From the NCBI GenBank assembly GCA_947624485.1, contig CANQKM010000003.1:62001-126000 (forward strand): DNA of 64,000 bases, read 5' to 3'. The notes below the pieces were generated by a model. That model was not told the origin of the DNA, ran no database searches, and saw nothing but the letters and a program-made list of their open reading frames with translations. This DNA comes from an uncultured Clostridia bacterium. GTDB lineage: Bacteria > Bacillota > Clostridia > UBA1381. The position numbers were made by a program, and so were the translations under genes. Of this stretch, positions 24,245 to 34,717 are shown piece by piece (the first letter of the stretch is position 1; each line of letters opens with the position of its first letter).

Positions 24245-25288
24245 GTGAAGAAATTACTTAAAGTATTTGCGGCTGTGGCGATAATATTGTCCGCATCCGT
24301 AACGGCGCACGCGTACAACGTCGTCAATCTGCCCGAAAGTATGACGTTTTCCGACGCGCTTGAGATTTTTAACGCGTCGGATATAACAAGCATTACCGTT
24401 TCGGATATTGCGAACGGTGATTACACATCTCTCGGCAGGGAGGATATAAACGCGTTTTACGACACCGTTAAAGACCTCACGGTACACAGGACGACAAACC
24501 CGACGCCGTTCCGCGGCATAGCCGTGAACATATTCTCAAATGACGGAACAAAAACGTACTGCTTAAATTCGGGTATTGAAATAGGAAAGTTCGGCAGCGG
24601 AAATTACGTGTGCTATAAGCTGAGCGATTTTGACACCGAAAAGCTCCTGTACCTCGACAGCATGTACTGGGACGATACGGCAAAGGCAACAGGCGAGACG
24701 TTTTACAGAAGCACGGAGCGCGACTTTTTGAAAATGCCCGAAGCGCCGTGGTCGAGGACTTTCGTCACCGAGGCGGCGGCAAAAAACCTGCTGCCGTACG
24801 AGTTTACGGCGAGCTACAGCGACAATATCACGCGCGAGCAGTTCTGTAAGCTGCTCGGCAACTTTATAGCCGTGAAGGAGAATTACAAGTCGCTCGAGGC
24901 GTATATGTCCGACAACGGCGGAGCGTACCTGCGCAACTATTTTGAGGACTGCGACGGCGTTGATAATTCGGTAAACATCCTGTACGCGCTGGGAATAGTA
25001 AACGGTAAGGACAGCACTCACTTCGATCCGTACGGCATTATAACGCGCGAGCAGGCGGCAACGCTTCTCACAAAGGCGGCGGAAAAATACTGGACGATAG
25101 AAACGTCCGCCTCGCTCTCTTACGAGGACGCATGGAGCGTTTCCGACTGGGCGAGAGTATACGTCACATGGGTGAACGAAAACCGCGTTATGACCGGCGT
25201 GTCCGCGACGGAATTCGCGCCGCAGGGAACATACACGGTTGAGCAGGCAATCGCCACTATTGTCAGACTTTATAACCTGCTCGGATAA
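24245..25288 (+). CDS. Secreted S-layer-homology (SLH) domain protein
   Basis: 347 residues starting at GTG. A signal peptide (MKKLLKVFAAVAIILSASVTAHA) of about 23 residues is followed by a unique region, and SLH repeats fill the C-terminal half, for example GIVNGKDSTHFDPYGIITREQA near residue 245, in landmarks GIVNGKD and ITREQAATLL. SLH domains anchor proteins to cell-wall polymers. The N-terminal part has no recognised fold. A bidirectional terminator separates it from the convergent larger SLH gene. Confidence 0.85.
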   Translation: MKKLLKVFAAVAIILSASVTAHAYNVVNLPESMTFSDALEIFNASDITSITVSDIANGDYTSLGREDINAFYDTVKDLTVHRTTNPTPFRGIAVNIFSNDGTKTYCLNSGIEIGKFGSGNYVCYKLSDFDTEKLLYLDSMYWDDTAKATGETFYRSTERDFLKMPEAPWSRTFVTEAAAKNLLPYEFTASYSDNITREQFCKLLGNFIAVKENYKSLEAYMSDNGGAYLRNYFEDCDGVDNSVNILYALGIVNGKDSTHFDPYGIITREQAATLLTKAAEKYWTIETSASLSYEDAWSVSDWARVYVTWVNENRVMTGVSATEFAPQGTYTVEQAIATIVRLYNLLG

Positions 25289-25293
25289 GCAAT

Positions 25294-25323
25294 AAAAAAG
25301 ACGGTTTCCAAAACCGTCTTTTT
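25294..25323. terminator. Bidirectional terminator between the two SLH genes
   Basis: AAAAAAGACGGTTT pairs with AAACCGTCTTTTT around a short loop; both sides are A- or T-rich, so it can stop both convergent genes. Confidence 0.9.
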
Positions 25324-25336
25324 AGTATGCTTTTTA

Positions 25337-28330
25337 TCAGCTATAGATTATAATCAGCTTCGCCGTACCCTTTGACATGAACACGAGTATCTTCGAGCAG
25401 TCAATGCCGTAATTCTTCGCGTCTCTCAGATCGTTTATGCTGAGAGCGGAGGTCGTGTCGGCAACGTACGGACTTATCTCGTCATAATCCGATTCCATGC
25501 GTACGAATTTTGTTGACGAGGAGATCGGAATTTCCTCGTAATCCTCATCGTCAAGCTTCCATGCTCCGTCAACCTCTTCAAAGCCGTTCTTTGTAACGTA
25601 CAGCTTCTTTTCATCCGTAAGCACCTGGCTCACGTTGAACATAACGGCTCTCGAATTGGGTACTGTACCGTAGGTGGAGCTTGTATACACTTCGTCGTTT
25701 GACGTACCCGAGACCTTGAACCTGTAATCGAATTTCATGGTCTGCATATTGTTTTCCTCGGTAGGCTCTACGGTTTCCGCCCAGTTATACAGCTGACCGT
25801 CATTCATGCTGTTACCGTCGAGAACCTCTTTAATATCGGAGAATTTAATATTATTTATGCGTCCCTGTATTAAATTGTCGCTGTCGTATGCAAACTGGAT
25901 AACATCACCGACCGTAACATCCGCAAATTCCTTGTCGTCGTATGTGTTCCACGATTTTACGGTACTTGACGCGCCGGTGAACATATCTATTTTGAATACG
26001 GTGCCGTCCTTAACCGAGCTGTACTCACTCTGAGGAGCTTTTGCGACAACGGAGAAATCGCTGTCCTTCTTAACCTTTGTAAGCGTTCCGTCATTGCCGT
26101 ACAGAATAATCATTCCCGCCGTTCTTGACGAATTTATGTCGTAAGCTTCGAGGTAATACCGCTCACCCGATGTAAATGCAGAGGACGGAGCTTTTTTTGC
26201 GTATTTTTTCTTCTGGTCTCTGTCCTGCGGAACGAATATGACAACCGTGGACGAGTTTACGGAGAACGACGTTTTGCCGTCATGCGTCATAAAGCTGTTA
26301 TTTGAGTATGTATACTCGTCAAGCTCTCGGCATCTAACTATCTGTTCCTTATCCTCGTTCTGTGATTCCGCATCCGCGCTTGTCAGCAGAACGATGTCGG
26401 TAACCTCGTTATTTGCGATTTTCACCCTTGCCGCCTGTGAGTAATTCGTATTTTCCGGCACTTTGCCCGCGCCGTATATTTTATCGGCAAATTCGCTTTC
26501 GTCGGTTGTGTATTCGGCAGCCGCCTGTATTCTGGAAACGGCGTTTTCCGCCTTTACGCTTACACCGTTAATTCTGACACTGCTCTTCAGCGGGTATGAA
26601 GTCGCCTCGCTTGTGCTTACCGACGGAGCATATACCGTTATGTAATACTTGCCGTCCTCTCTGAAGGTGTTCGTTATATACGCGTACGGCGACGCGGCAA
26701 CCTCCTGAATCGAGCCGTACACAGCCGTGCCGAACGCATCGAGATAGAATGTACCTGTCGCGCCCGTCTTTATTTCCTTGTTATTTTTCTCTCTGATATA
26801 ATCGGCGCACTTATCGCCTATTACGTAATCCTCGCCGTTTATCGTCATTTCGTTGCTTTCCGGCGACATGGACGTTATCGGTCCCGTTACCGACTTGTTT
26901 GTTACAAGCAGCGTGTAATGCTCGTCGTCAAGATCCCTCGCGTAAAGAACAATGTCGTTTGCGGCGATTGACGTTACGGGTATCTCGGAGCCGTCCTTTG
27001 TAATTGTAAACGTGTGGTTCGCGCTCTGCGGATCGAGGATAATATAATTGCCCGATACGATTTTATCCGATATACGGTAATCGGACGTTGACGGCGCCGA
27101 AAGCGCGACTATCGTCTCGTAATTGTAAATCTGAATCATATCGTAGCTGCCGTCGCTGCCGTTGTCGGTAAGCCTTATGTTACCGTATATGAAATTCTCG
27201 CTGTCGGGGTTGAGCCATTCCGAAAGCGCTTCGTCTCTTGTGTAAACATTGTCTCCGAGCGTTACGGTATCGTCGGAGGCAACTGTTTTACCGTTATATC
27301 TTACCGATACATCCTTTGGTTTAAGCGTCAGATTTCTCGATTTATTGGAGTCCGAAACGTAATATTTAAGCGTCGTGCCGTCGTATTCGCCTATATCGCG
27401 CGAAGCTATTTCAAGCGTCGAATTTTTTGTTGTCTCCGCGTCTATGCTGATGAGGTGTCTGTCATCGCCTTCGCTTGTTTGTCTGTAATACAGTGTTATC
27501 GTGCTGCCCAGATACTTTGAAAGGTCGGACGCCTGCTGTGAATATGTCGAGTAGTCAATAACGATTTCCTCGTCCTTGCTTGTCAGAATGTCGATACACT
27601 GCTCCGGAAGCGAGATCTTGCAGTCCTCGGTCACATCATTGTCAACGCCCACAAGAGTACCCTTAAGCCTTTTTACCTTAAGGTAGTCGTTCATAAGCGT
27701 CTTTTCCGTTTTAACATTGGAGAAGCCGTTACTTTCGTACATCTCTATTTCGAGAGCGTTATCGAGTATCTGCGCCACAACTCCGCGCGATGCCTCTCCG
27801 TAAAACGTCGTGTCGGTAATACCTTTGGTAAGACCGAGAATTCCGGCTTCCTGAATGTACTTGTCCGCCCAGCCGCCTTCCGCCCCGTCGCTAAGCTGCA
27901 GAGCCAAGTCCTCATATCCGAGCGTGCAGACTACCATTTTAAGAGCCTGCGCGTATGTAACGCTTTCCTCGGACTTAAATGTGCCGTCGTCAAAGCCCGC
28001 GATAATACCGCGGTCATATCCTGTCTGTATGTAATTTCTCGCCCAATGGTCGGACGATACGTCCTCAAATGTATAATTCGTATACTCGATATCCTGCAAA
28101 CCGAGCATGAACACTATGAGCTTCGTAAACTCGGCGCGCGTTATCGCACCGTCGGGTTTGAATGTATTGTCGTCATAGCCGCTTATTACCGAAAGGGTTG
28201 AAAGAGTGGTAATAGCGTTTTTGTACGGATTTGTATCGCTGACGTCGCTGAACGCCGCGCTCGCAGGTAGCTGAAAAACGTATGCCGCAAGCATAGCGGC
28301 AGTCGTCAGCATTGCCATAAGCTTTTTCAT
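25337..28330 (-). CDS. Large secreted SLH-domain surface protein
   Basis: 997 residues with a signal peptide ending near AFSD at residue 26. Three SLH repeats occupy residues about 27-190 (FKPDGAITRAEF; FKSEESVTYAQA; a third around GITDTTFYGEASRG). The remaining ~800 residues are beta-rich, acidic, full of S, T and D, with no enzyme motif I can recognise. It is likely a cell-surface or S-layer-associated protein. It has its own consensus promoter and a leader of about 100 nt. Confidence 0.85.
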   Translation of the reverse strand: MKKLMAMLTTAAMLAAYVFQLPASAAFSDVSDTNPYKNAITTLSTLSVISGYDDNTFKPDGAITRAEFTKLIVFMLGLQDIEYTNYTFEDVSSDHWARNYIQTGYDRGIIAGFDDGTFKSEESVTYAQALKMVVCTLGYEDLALQLSDGAEGGWADKYIQEAGILGLTKGITDTTFYGEASRGVVAQILDNALEIEMYESNGFSNVKTEKTLMNDYLKVKRLKGTLVGVDNDVTEDCKISLPEQCIDILTSKDEEIVIDYSTYSQQASDLSKYLGSTITLYYRQTSEGDDRHLISIDAETTKNSTLEIASRDIGEYDGTTLKYYVSDSNKSRNLTLKPKDVSVRYNGKTVASDDTVTLGDNVYTRDEALSEWLNPDSENFIYGNIRLTDNGSDGSYDMIQIYNYETIVALSAPSTSDYRISDKIVSGNYIILDPQSANHTFTITKDGSEIPVTSIAANDIVLYARDLDDEHYTLLVTNKSVTGPITSMSPESNEMTINGEDYVIGDKCADYIREKNNKEIKTGATGTFYLDAFGTAVYGSIQEVAASPYAYITNTFREDGKYYITVYAPSVSTSEATSYPLKSSVRINGVSVKAENAVSRIQAAAEYTTDESEFADKIYGAGKVPENTNYSQAARVKIANNEVTDIVLLTSADAESQNEDKEQIVRCRELDEYTYSNNSFMTHDGKTSFSVNSSTVVIFVPQDRDQKKKYAKKAPSSAFTSGERYYLEAYDINSSRTAGMIILYGNDGTLTKVKKDSDFSVVAKAPQSEYSSVKDGTVFKIDMFTGASSTVKSWNTYDDKEFADVTVGDVIQFAYDSDNLIQGRINNIKFSDIKEVLDGNSMNDGQLYNWAETVEPTEENNMQTMKFDYRFKVSGTSNDEVYTSSTYGTVPNSRAVMFNVSQVLTDEKKLYVTKNGFEEVDGAWKLDDEDYEEIPISSSTKFVRMESDYDEISPYVADTTSALSINDLRDAKNYGIDCSKILVFMSKGTAKLIIIYS

Positions 28331-28435
28331 GAATTTCTCATATCCTTTCCTTGATCTGCCTTTTCAATCCTCAGCAGAGGTTACCGCGCCGCTGCCGGCG
28401 CATATATCATTGGTTTATATATCAAACACACATGT

Positions 28436-28464
28436 ATTTTAACACTTATCGGAGCATAAGTCAA
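28436..28464 (-). promoter_or_regulatory. Promoter of the large SLH gene
   Basis: On the minus strand TTGACT (28464-28459) and TAAAAT (28441-28436) with a 17-bp spacer. Confidence 0.75.
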
Positions 28465-28516
28465 CCTAAATAATATATCCTATTTGTGAACAAATTGAGA
28501 ATTATCAATAAAATTA

Positions 28517-28545
28517 TTGAAAAAATTTGAATATGGTGGTACAAT
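28517..28545 (+). promoter_or_regulatory. Promoter of ftsH
   Basis: TTGAAA at 28517-28522 and TACAAT at 28540-28545 with a 17-bp spacer. Confidence 0.65.
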
Positions 28546-28586
28546 ATTAGCGGCTTATGCCCAAATCTTAGGAGGATAAATTTATA

Positions 28587-30536
28587 ATGAACAACGATAA
28601 ACAAAACCGATCGCCTTTCAAAAACCCGTTGGTAATGTTTCTCATCATATCAGTAATCGCAACAATTATCCTTAACGCGGCGATGATTTCGCTTCAATCG
28701 CTGCAAAAAGAGGAGATTTCTTATAATGAATTTACAGCCATGATTGATGAAGGCAAGGTTGACGAGGTTATAATCAACCGCGACGAGATTGACATATACA
28801 CAAAACCCGACGCGGAGGAAACGAAAAGCTCAACAATAGTCGGAATACTCGGCGGCGGAAGCTATGACGGACAGCGCAGGAAAATATATTACACGGGATA
28901 TCTGTACGATGAAAAGCTGCTCGAAAGGCTCAACAATGCAAATGTCAAGTACTCAACCCCCGTGCAGCACGAAAACCCGATACTTGACTTCATACTGACG
29001 TGGATACTGCCGCTCGGCATTATTTACCTTTTGTTCTTCCTTTTGACGCGCACCATGTCGAAGCGCATGGGCGGCGGAGGCGGAATTATGGGTATCGGTC
29101 AGTCGAACGCCAAAATGTACAATATGGAAAACGCGACGGGCGTGACGTTTAACGACGTCGCCGGTCAGGACGAGGCGAAGGAAAGTCTAGACGAAATCGT
29201 GGACTACCTTCATAACCCGTCCAAATACAAGGCGATAGGCGCGAAGCAGCCGCGCGGCGCATTGCTCGTCGGACCGCCGGGAACGGGTAAAACGCTTCTT
29301 GCAAAGGCTGTCGCGGGCGAGGCTAAAGTGCCGTTTTTCTCACTCTCCGGCTCGGAATTTGTCGAAATGTTCGTCGGCGTGGGCGCGTCGAGGGTGCGCG
29401 ATCTGTTTAAGCAGGCGGCGGCAAAAGCTCCGTGTATCATATTCATCGACGAGATCGACGCGATAGGCAAGTCGCGCGACAGTCAGCTAAGCACAAACGA
29501 CGAGCGTGAGCAGACTTTAAATCAGCTTCTTAACGAGATGGACGGCTTTGACTCGTCAAAGGGACTTGTCGTAATAGCGGCGACGAACCGTCCCGAAATA
29601 CTCGACAAGGCGCTTCTGCGTCCCGGACGCTTCGACAGGCGCATAATTGTGGAAAAGCCCGACTTAAAGGGACGAGAGGATATTTTGAAGGTGCATATAA
29701 AGCACGTCAAGACAAACCCCGACATAAATCTTCACGATATGGCTCTCGCCACAAGCGGCGCGGCGGGCGCGGATCTTGCGAACATGGTAAACGAAGCGGC
29801 ACTGAGAGCCGTGCGTATGGGCAGAAAGACCGTCTCGCAGGAGGATTTAATGGAGGCGGTAGAGGTTATCATAGCCGGCAAGGAAAAGAAAGACCGCATA
29901 CTGTCCGAAAAGGAAAAGAGAATAGTATCGTTCCACGAGGTCGGACACGCGCTTGCCACGGCGGTGCAGAAGCATACGCAGCCTGTGCATAAAATAACGA
30001 TCGTGCCGCGTACCATGGGCGCGCTCGGCTACACGATGCAGATGCCCGAGGAAGAGGAGCATTACCTCATGTCGAAGGACGAAATCCTTGACCAGATAAC
30101 CGTTCTCGTCGCGGGACGCGCGGCTGAGGAGCTTGTGTTTAACACAAAGACCACGGGCGCGTCGAACGATATAGAACGCGCGACGTCGCTTGCACGAAAC
30201 ATGATAACGATGTACGGCATGTCAGACAAGTTCGGCATGGCGGGGCTTGAAAGCATACAGAACAAGTACCTCGACGGCAGAAGCGTGTCAAACTGCTCCG
30301 AGGAAACAAAAACCGCGATCGACAACGAGGTTATACGCGTACTCAAGGAAAGATACGAAAAAGCCACGGAAATACTCAAATCGAACCGTGACGCGCTCGA
30401 CAAGATAGCAGAGTGTCTGATCGAGGAGGAAACGATAACGGGCGAGCGGTTCATGAGCATATTCAACGAGGTATGCTCGGCGAGAGAAAACGGTGAAAGC
30501 GGCGGTGACAATGAACAAGGCAGTGAATTGGAATAA
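28587..30536 (+). CDS. ftsH: ATP-dependent zinc metalloprotease FtsH
   Basis: 649 residues. Two membrane helices (about 14-33 and 130-150) flank a small extracytoplasmic domain. The AAA module has Walker A GPPGTGKT, Walker [12 protein letters not shown] and the second region of homology RPGRFDRR. The zinc protease site is HEVGH near residue 452. It degrades membrane and some soluble proteins as a hexamer on the inner side of the membrane. The glycine-rich GGGGG linker is typical. An AGGAGG box precedes the ATG. The 3' end overlaps the XRE regulator gene by 26 bp. Confidence 0.95.
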   Translation: MNNDKQNRSPFKNPLVMFLIISVIATIILNAAMISLQSLQKEEISYNEFTAMIDEGKVDEVIINRDEIDIYTKPDAEETKSSTIVGILGGGSYDGQRRKIYYTGYLYDEKLLERLNNANVKYSTPVQHENPILDFILTWILPLGIIYLLFFLLTRTMSKRMGGGGGIMGIGQSNAKMYNMENATGVTFNDVAGQDEAKESLDEIVDYLHNPSKYKAIGAKQPRGALLVGPPGTGKTLLAKAVAGEAKVPFFSLSGSEFVEMFVGVGASRVRDLFKQAAAKAPCIIFIDEIDAIGKSRDSQLSTNDEREQTLNQLLNEMDGFDSSKGLVVIAATNRPEILDKALLRPGRFDRRIIVEKPDLKGREDILKVHIKHVKTNPDINLHDMALATSGAAGADLANMVNEAALRAVRMGRKTVSQEDLMEAVEVIIAGKEKKDRILSEKEKRIVSFHEVGHALATAVQKHTQPVHKITIVPRTMGALGYTMQMPEEEEHYLMSKDEILDQITVLVAGRAAEELVFNTKTTGASNDIERATSLARNMITMYGMSDKFGMAGLESIQNKYLDGRSVSNCSEETKTAIDNEVIRVLKERYEKATEILKSNRDALDKIAECLIEEETITGERFMSIFNEVCSARENGESGGDNEQGSELE

Positions 30537-30858
30537 AACGGCGTCAAGAATACGATCGCTCAGACGCGAAAAAAGAATGAGCCAGTTATACCTTGCCGAA
30601 AAGCTCGGAGTGTCACGGTCGCTCGTGTCGGCGTGGGAGAACGGCTCCTGCACGCCTGATATAAACAAAATCAGGGTTATGACAATGCTGTTCGGCGTTC
30701 CGGCTGACTATATATACGGCTCAACCGACAGACGGTACAATATAAAAATTCCCAACGGGTTCGAGTTCGACCTCACAAAGCTCAACAGCGCGGGAATACA
30801 GATGATTTACAGTATATACAAGCTGCTGATAAACTCGGACGAATACAGACAAAAGTAA
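30511..30858 (+). CDS. XRE-family helix-turn-helix regulator
   Basis: 115 residues from the ATG at 30511; an in-frame GTG at 30493 is an alternative, and the ribosome binding site (GGCGGTG) is weak for either. The N-terminal HTH is RSLRREKRMSQLYLAEKLGVSRSLVSAWENG in outline, with landmarks MSQLYLAEKLG and SRSLVSAWENG. The C-terminal ~45 residues have no recognised fold. It begins inside the end of ftsH, so translation is probably coupled. Its target is unknown. Confidence 0.82.
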   Translation: MNKAVNWNKTASRIRSLRREKRMSQLYLAEKLGVSRSLVSAWENGSCTPDINKIRVMTMLFGVPADYIYGSTDRRYNIKIPNGFEFDLTKLNSAGIQMIYSIYKLLINSDEYRQK

Positions 30859-30870
30859 AGGAGACAATTT

Positions 30871-32181
30871 ATGTGGGCATATGAAAGCGTATTTTATCAG
30901 ATTTACCCATTGGGCTTCTGCGGCGCGCCGTTTGAGAACGACGGTGTGGAAACAAGCAGAATTTTGAAGGTAAAGGACTGGATTCCTCATATCAAAAAGC
31001 TCGGCGCGGACGCGATATATTTCTCGCCCGTGTTCGAGAGCGACACGCACGGCTACAACACGCGCGACTACAAAAAAATCGACTGCCGTCTCGGCACGAA
31101 CGACGATTTCAAGGACGTTGTAAACGCGCTGCACGAAAACGGTATAAAGGTTGTCCTCGACGGCGTGTTCAACCACGTCGGACGCGGCTTCTGGGCTTTT
31201 CGGGACGTTTTGCAGAACCGCGAAAGCTCGCGGTACAGGGATTGGTTCCATATTGATTTCGGCGGCAACTCGAATTACAACGACGGTCTTTGGTACGAGG
31301 GCTGGGAAGGCAATTATGATTTGGTAAAGCTCAACCTCAGAAACGAGGAGGTCATAAATCATATACTCGACGCGGTGAAATTCTGGGTTGACGAGTTCGA
31401 TATTGACGGGCTGCGGCTCGATGTGGCGTACTGTCTTGACCGCGGATTTTTAAAGCGGCTGCGGTATTTCACCGGCACGCTCAAGGACGATTTCGTGCTT
31501 ATCGGCGAGCTTCTGCACGGCGACTACAATCAGTTCGTAAACGATGAAATGTGTCACAGCTGTACCAATTACGAGTGCTACAAGGGCGTTTACTCGTCGT
31601 TTAACAGCATGAATATGTTTGAGATCATACATTCGCTTTTGCGTCAGTTCGGACCTGAAAACTGGACATTGTACAAGGGCAAGCACCTTCTTAGCTTCGT
31701 CGATAACCATGACGTGAGCAGAATCGCGAGTATACTGCAAAATCCCGCGCATCTGCCGCTTGTTTACGCTATGATTTTCGGTATGCCGGGTATTCCGTGC
31801 GTGTACTACGGCAGCGAGTGGGGCGCGAAGGCAAACAAGAGCGAGGGTGATCCGGCTCTGCGCGCGTGCTTCGACGAGCCTGTCGAAAACGATTTGACGG
31901 AGTGGATCTCAAAGCTCGCGGACGCGCACAAGAACAGCAAAGCGCTCTGTTACGGCGATTTCCGCAGCGTTGTGCTGCAAAACGGTTACTGCATATTCGA
32001 GCGCAAAACGGAAGGCGAGCGCGTTATGGTCGCGATAAACGCCACGGACAGCCCCGTTACGGCGCACTTTGACGCGGGCTGCGGTCTTGCGGAGGATTTA
32101 ATAACCGGCAATACTCACGATTTCGGCGGAGGCAGTGAGCTTCCGGCGTACAGTGTGCAGTACTGGAAGATGGAGAGATAG
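30871..32181 (+). CDS. GH13-family alpha-glucan hydrolase (maltodextrin glucosidase/neopullulanase-like)
   Basis: 436 residues, with the four conserved regions of family GH13: DGVFNH, GLRLDVAYC with the nucleophile aspartate, GELLH with the acid/base glutamate, and FVDNHD. There is no signal peptide, so it acts in the cytoplasm on maltodextrins or glycogen. It is short for the family and lacks the N-terminal starch-binding domain usual in neopullulanases. AAAGGAG precedes the ATG. It is followed by rimO after 3 bp. Confidence 0.9.
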   Translation: MWAYESVFYQIYPLGFCGAPFENDGVETSRILKVKDWIPHIKKLGADAIYFSPVFESDTHGYNTRDYKKIDCRLGTNDDFKDVVNALHENGIKVVLDGVFNHVGRGFWAFRDVLQNRESSRYRDWFHIDFGGNSNYNDGLWYEGWEGNYDLVKLNLRNEEVINHILDAVKFWVDEFDIDGLRLDVAYCLDRGFLKRLRYFTGTLKDDFVLIGELLHGDYNQFVNDEMCHSCTNYECYKGVYSSFNSMNMFEIIHSLLRQFGPENWTLYKGKHLLSFVDNHDVSRIASILQNPAHLPLVYAMIFGMPGIPCVYYGSEWGAKANKSEGDPALRACFDEPVENDLTEWISKLADAHKNSKALCYGDFRSVVLQNGYCIFERKTEGERVMVAINATDSPVTAHFDAGCGLAEDLITGNTHDFGGGSELPAYSVQYWKMER

Positions 32182-32184
32182 CTT

Positions 32185-33507
32185 ATGTACAGCATAGGTA
32201 TTGTTTCGCTCGGCTGCGCGAAAAATCAGACGGACGCGGAGACGATGCTCGGCATACTCGCCGAGGACGGCTTCACAATCACAGCCGACAGCGCCGACGC
32301 GGACATTATAATAGTAAATACCTGCGGCTTTATCGAGTCGGCGAAGCGAGAGTCGATAGACGCGATACTCGAAATGGCGGAGTATAAAAACGGCAAATGC
32401 AAGCTTCTCATAGCAACAGGCTGCCTCGCGGAGCGGTACAGCGGAGAGATGTTGAAGGAGCTTCCCGAGGTCGACGCGGTTGTCGGCACGGGCGATTACG
32501 ACAAGATAGCCGAGGTAATCCGCGCGGCGGTAAACGGTGAAAAGCCGGTGATAAGCGGTCACATAAACCGCTCCGTACCCGAAAGGCTGCCGAGGATTTT
32601 ATCCACGCCGCCGTATACGGCGTACCTCAAAATCGCGGACGGCTGCGACAATAACTGCACGTACTGCGCCATTCCCCTTATACGCGGACATTACCGCAGC
32701 AGACGCATGGAGGATATTGCAGAGGAAGCGGAAACGCTCGCGGAGAGCGGCGTCAAGGAGCTTATTTTAATAGCGCAGGACACGTCGCGCTACGGCACGG
32801 ATATTTACGGCGAAAGCTGTCTTGACCGCCTTTTGGAGCGGCTCGTCGAAGTGGAGGGCATAGAGTGGATACGCGTCCACTACCTTTATCCCGAAGCGAT
32901 TACGGAACGCCTTATTGACATAATGGCAAAATATGATAAAATATGTAATTATATAGATATGCCTGTGCAGCACGGCGACGACTACATACTGCGCCGCATG
33001 GCGAGACGCACGACGCGCGGACAGATCATGTCAAAAATCGACATGATACGCGAAAAAATGCCCGACTGCACGATCCGTACCTCGATAATCGTCGGATTCC
33101 CCGGCGAAACGGAGGAGCATTTTAACAGCCTTTACGAATTTGTGAAGGAGGCGCGGTTTGACAGAATGGGCGTGTTTACGTATTCCGCCGAGGAGGACAC
33201 TCCCGCAGCAATGTTCCCCGACCAAATCGACGAAAGCGTCAAGGAAGAGCGGTACGCGTCGCTTATGACGCTCCAGCAGGGCATATCGCTTGAACTCAAC
33301 AAAGGAAAAATCGGCAGTATAATCGAGGTCATCGCCGAGGGCTACGACGAGGAGAGCTTCCTGTTTTACGGCAGGAGCCGCGGCGACAGCATCGACGTTG
33401 ACGGCAGAGTGTACTTTGCGACGGAGGAGGAAATCAGCGAGGGCGACATACTTCGCGTCAGGATAGTCGACGCGGACGAATATGATTTAACCGGAGAGGT
33501 GGTTTAA
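32185..33507 (+). CDS. rimO: Ribosomal protein uS12 methylthiotransferase RimO
   Basis: 440 residues. The N-terminal UPF0004 domain has three cluster cysteines (SLGCAKN, NTCGFI, TGCLAE). The radical-SAM motif is CDNNCTYC, followed by IPLIRGHYRSR. A C-terminal TRAM domain occupies about the last 65 residues. It adds a methylthio group to an aspartate of ribosomal protein S12 using two SAM and sulfur. The N-terminal SLGCAKNQTD and the GHYRSR signature favour RimO over MiaB. It precedes pgsA by 1 bp, a common arrangement in Firmicutes. Confidence 0.94.
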   Translation: MYSIGIVSLGCAKNQTDAETMLGILAEDGFTITADSADADIIIVNTCGFIESAKRESIDAILEMAEYKNGKCKLLIATGCLAERYSGEMLKELPEVDAVVGTGDYDKIAEVIRAAVNGEKPVISGHINRSVPERLPRILSTPPYTAYLKIADGCDNNCTYCAIPLIRGHYRSRRMEDIAEEAETLAESGVKELILIAQDTSRYGTDIYGESCLDRLLERLVEVEGIEWIRVHYLYPEAITERLIDIMAKYDKICNYIDMPVQHGDDYILRRMARRTTRGQIMSKIDMIREKMPDCTIRTSIIVGFPGETEEHFNSLYEFVKEARFDRMGVFTYSAEEDTPAAMFPDQIDESVKEERYASLMTLQQGISLELNKGKIGSIIEVIAEGYDEESFLFYGRSRGDSIDVDGRVYFATEEEISEGDILRVRIVDADEYDLTGEVV

Positions 33508-33508
33508 A

Positions 33509-34066
33509 TTGAATACGGCAAATAAAGTAACGATGATACGCGTGTTTCTTGTGCCTGTGTTTATGGTGCTGTTCCTCATGGACAGCGCCGCGTACCCCTG
33601 GGCGCACTGGGCGGCGCTCGGCGTGTTCATACTCGCGTCGATAACAGACGCGGTTGACGGACACATCGCGCGCAAGTATAACCAAACGACGACGTTCGGC
33701 AAATTTGTCGATCCGCTCGCGGACAAGGTGCTTACGACAGCGGCGTTTCTGATACTCATGCACTACGGCAGAATGAATGTCTGGGCGCTTATGGCGGTTA
33801 TCACGCGCGAATTTATGGTCGCGGGCGTAAGACTTCTCGCGGCGGGCGAGGGCAACGTCATAGCGGCGAGCATATGGGGCAAATTAAAGACCGTGACGCA
33901 GATGGTCGCTATCATAGCGGCGATGATGCTGTTTGAGCTTGACGGCTTTCTCGGCACTCCGGCGGCGCTCATATCGGACATTCTGATATGGATTTCCGTT
34001 GCGTTTACAATTATATCGGGTATAGATTACCTTGTTAAAAACAGACATCTTATAAAGCTGAAATAA
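33509..34066 (+). CDS. pgsA: CDP-diacylglycerol-glycerol-3-phosphate 3-phosphatidyltransferase
   Basis: 185 residues with about five membrane helices. The CDP-alcohol phosphatidyltransferase motif is complete: D in SITDAVDG, then GHIARK, then FGKFVDPLADK. The enzyme makes phosphatidylglycerophosphate in the membrane. The start is TTG, with GGAGAGG upstream, one base after rimO. Confidence 0.94.
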   Translation: MNTANKVTMIRVFLVPVFMVLFLMDSAAYPWAHWAALGVFILASITDAVDGHIARKYNQTTTFGKFVDPLADKVLTTAAFLILMHYGRMNVWALMAVITREFMVAGVRLLAAGEGNVIAASIWGKLKTVTQMVAIIAAMMLFELDGFLGTPAALISDILIWISVAFTIISGIDYLVKNRHLIKLK

Positions 34067-34081
34067 AGGAAGGATATTCAA

Positions 34082-34717
34082 ATGGAATTTATAAAGGAAC
34101 TCAAATTTGACGCGTCGGGACTTATACCGGCGGTCGTTCAGAATATAGAAACGAAAGAAGTTTTAATGGTCGCGTACATGAACGCTGACACCGTTAAGCA
34201 GACCGTTGAGACGGGCAGAGCCACCTTCTGGTCGCGCAGCAGGCAGGAGGTTTGGGTAAAAGGCGCGACGTCGGGGAATTATATGTACGTCAAGGAAATT
34301 CGCGTTGACTGCGACGCAGACTGCCTCGTGCTTCTCGTGAACCCAGCCGGCAGCGCGTGCCATACGGGCGAGAGAAGCTGCTTTTTCCGCGTAGTAAAGG
34401 ACGGTAAGCTCGTTAAGGAAACGGCTGTTCCCGAGCGCAGCGACGTGTTCGAGCGCGAGCAGGCAGTTGTAATAGACCGTAAGGCACACCCGGAGGACGG
34501 AAGCTATACGAATTATCTGTTCGACAAGGGCGAGGATAAAATACTGAAAAAGGTCGGCGAAGAAGCTGCGGAAGTCGTTATCGCCGGAAAGAACCGCGAT
34601 AAGGCGGAGATAAGCTACGAGGTAAGCGACCTTATCTACCACCTTACCGTTATGCTTGTTGATAATGATATGACATGGGACGATATTTACAGGGAAATGG
34701 AGCGGAGAAGGAATTAA
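34082..34717 (+). CDS. hisIE: Bifunctional phosphoribosyl-AMP cyclohydrolase / phosphoribosyl-ATP pyrophosphatase
   Basis: 211 residues. The HisI half (1-120) has ATFWSRSR, the metal-binding DCDADC motif and AGSACHTGERSCF. The HisE half (about 130-211) has ILKKVGEEAAEVV. Together they catalyse steps two and three of histidine synthesis. No other his genes are nearby. AAAGGAAGG precedes the ATG. The stop overlaps the 3' end of the convergent transporter gene by 4 bp. Confidence 0.94.
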   Translation: MEFIKELKFDASGLIPAVVQNIETKEVLMVAYMNADTVKQTVETGRATFWSRSRQEVWVKGATSGNYMYVKEIRVDCDADCLVLLVNPAGSACHTGERSCFFRVVKDGKLVKETAVPERSDVFEREQAVVIDRKAHPEDGSYTNYLFDKGEDKILKKVGEEAAEVVIAGKNRDKAEISYEVSDLIYHLTVMLVDNDMTWDDIYREMERRRN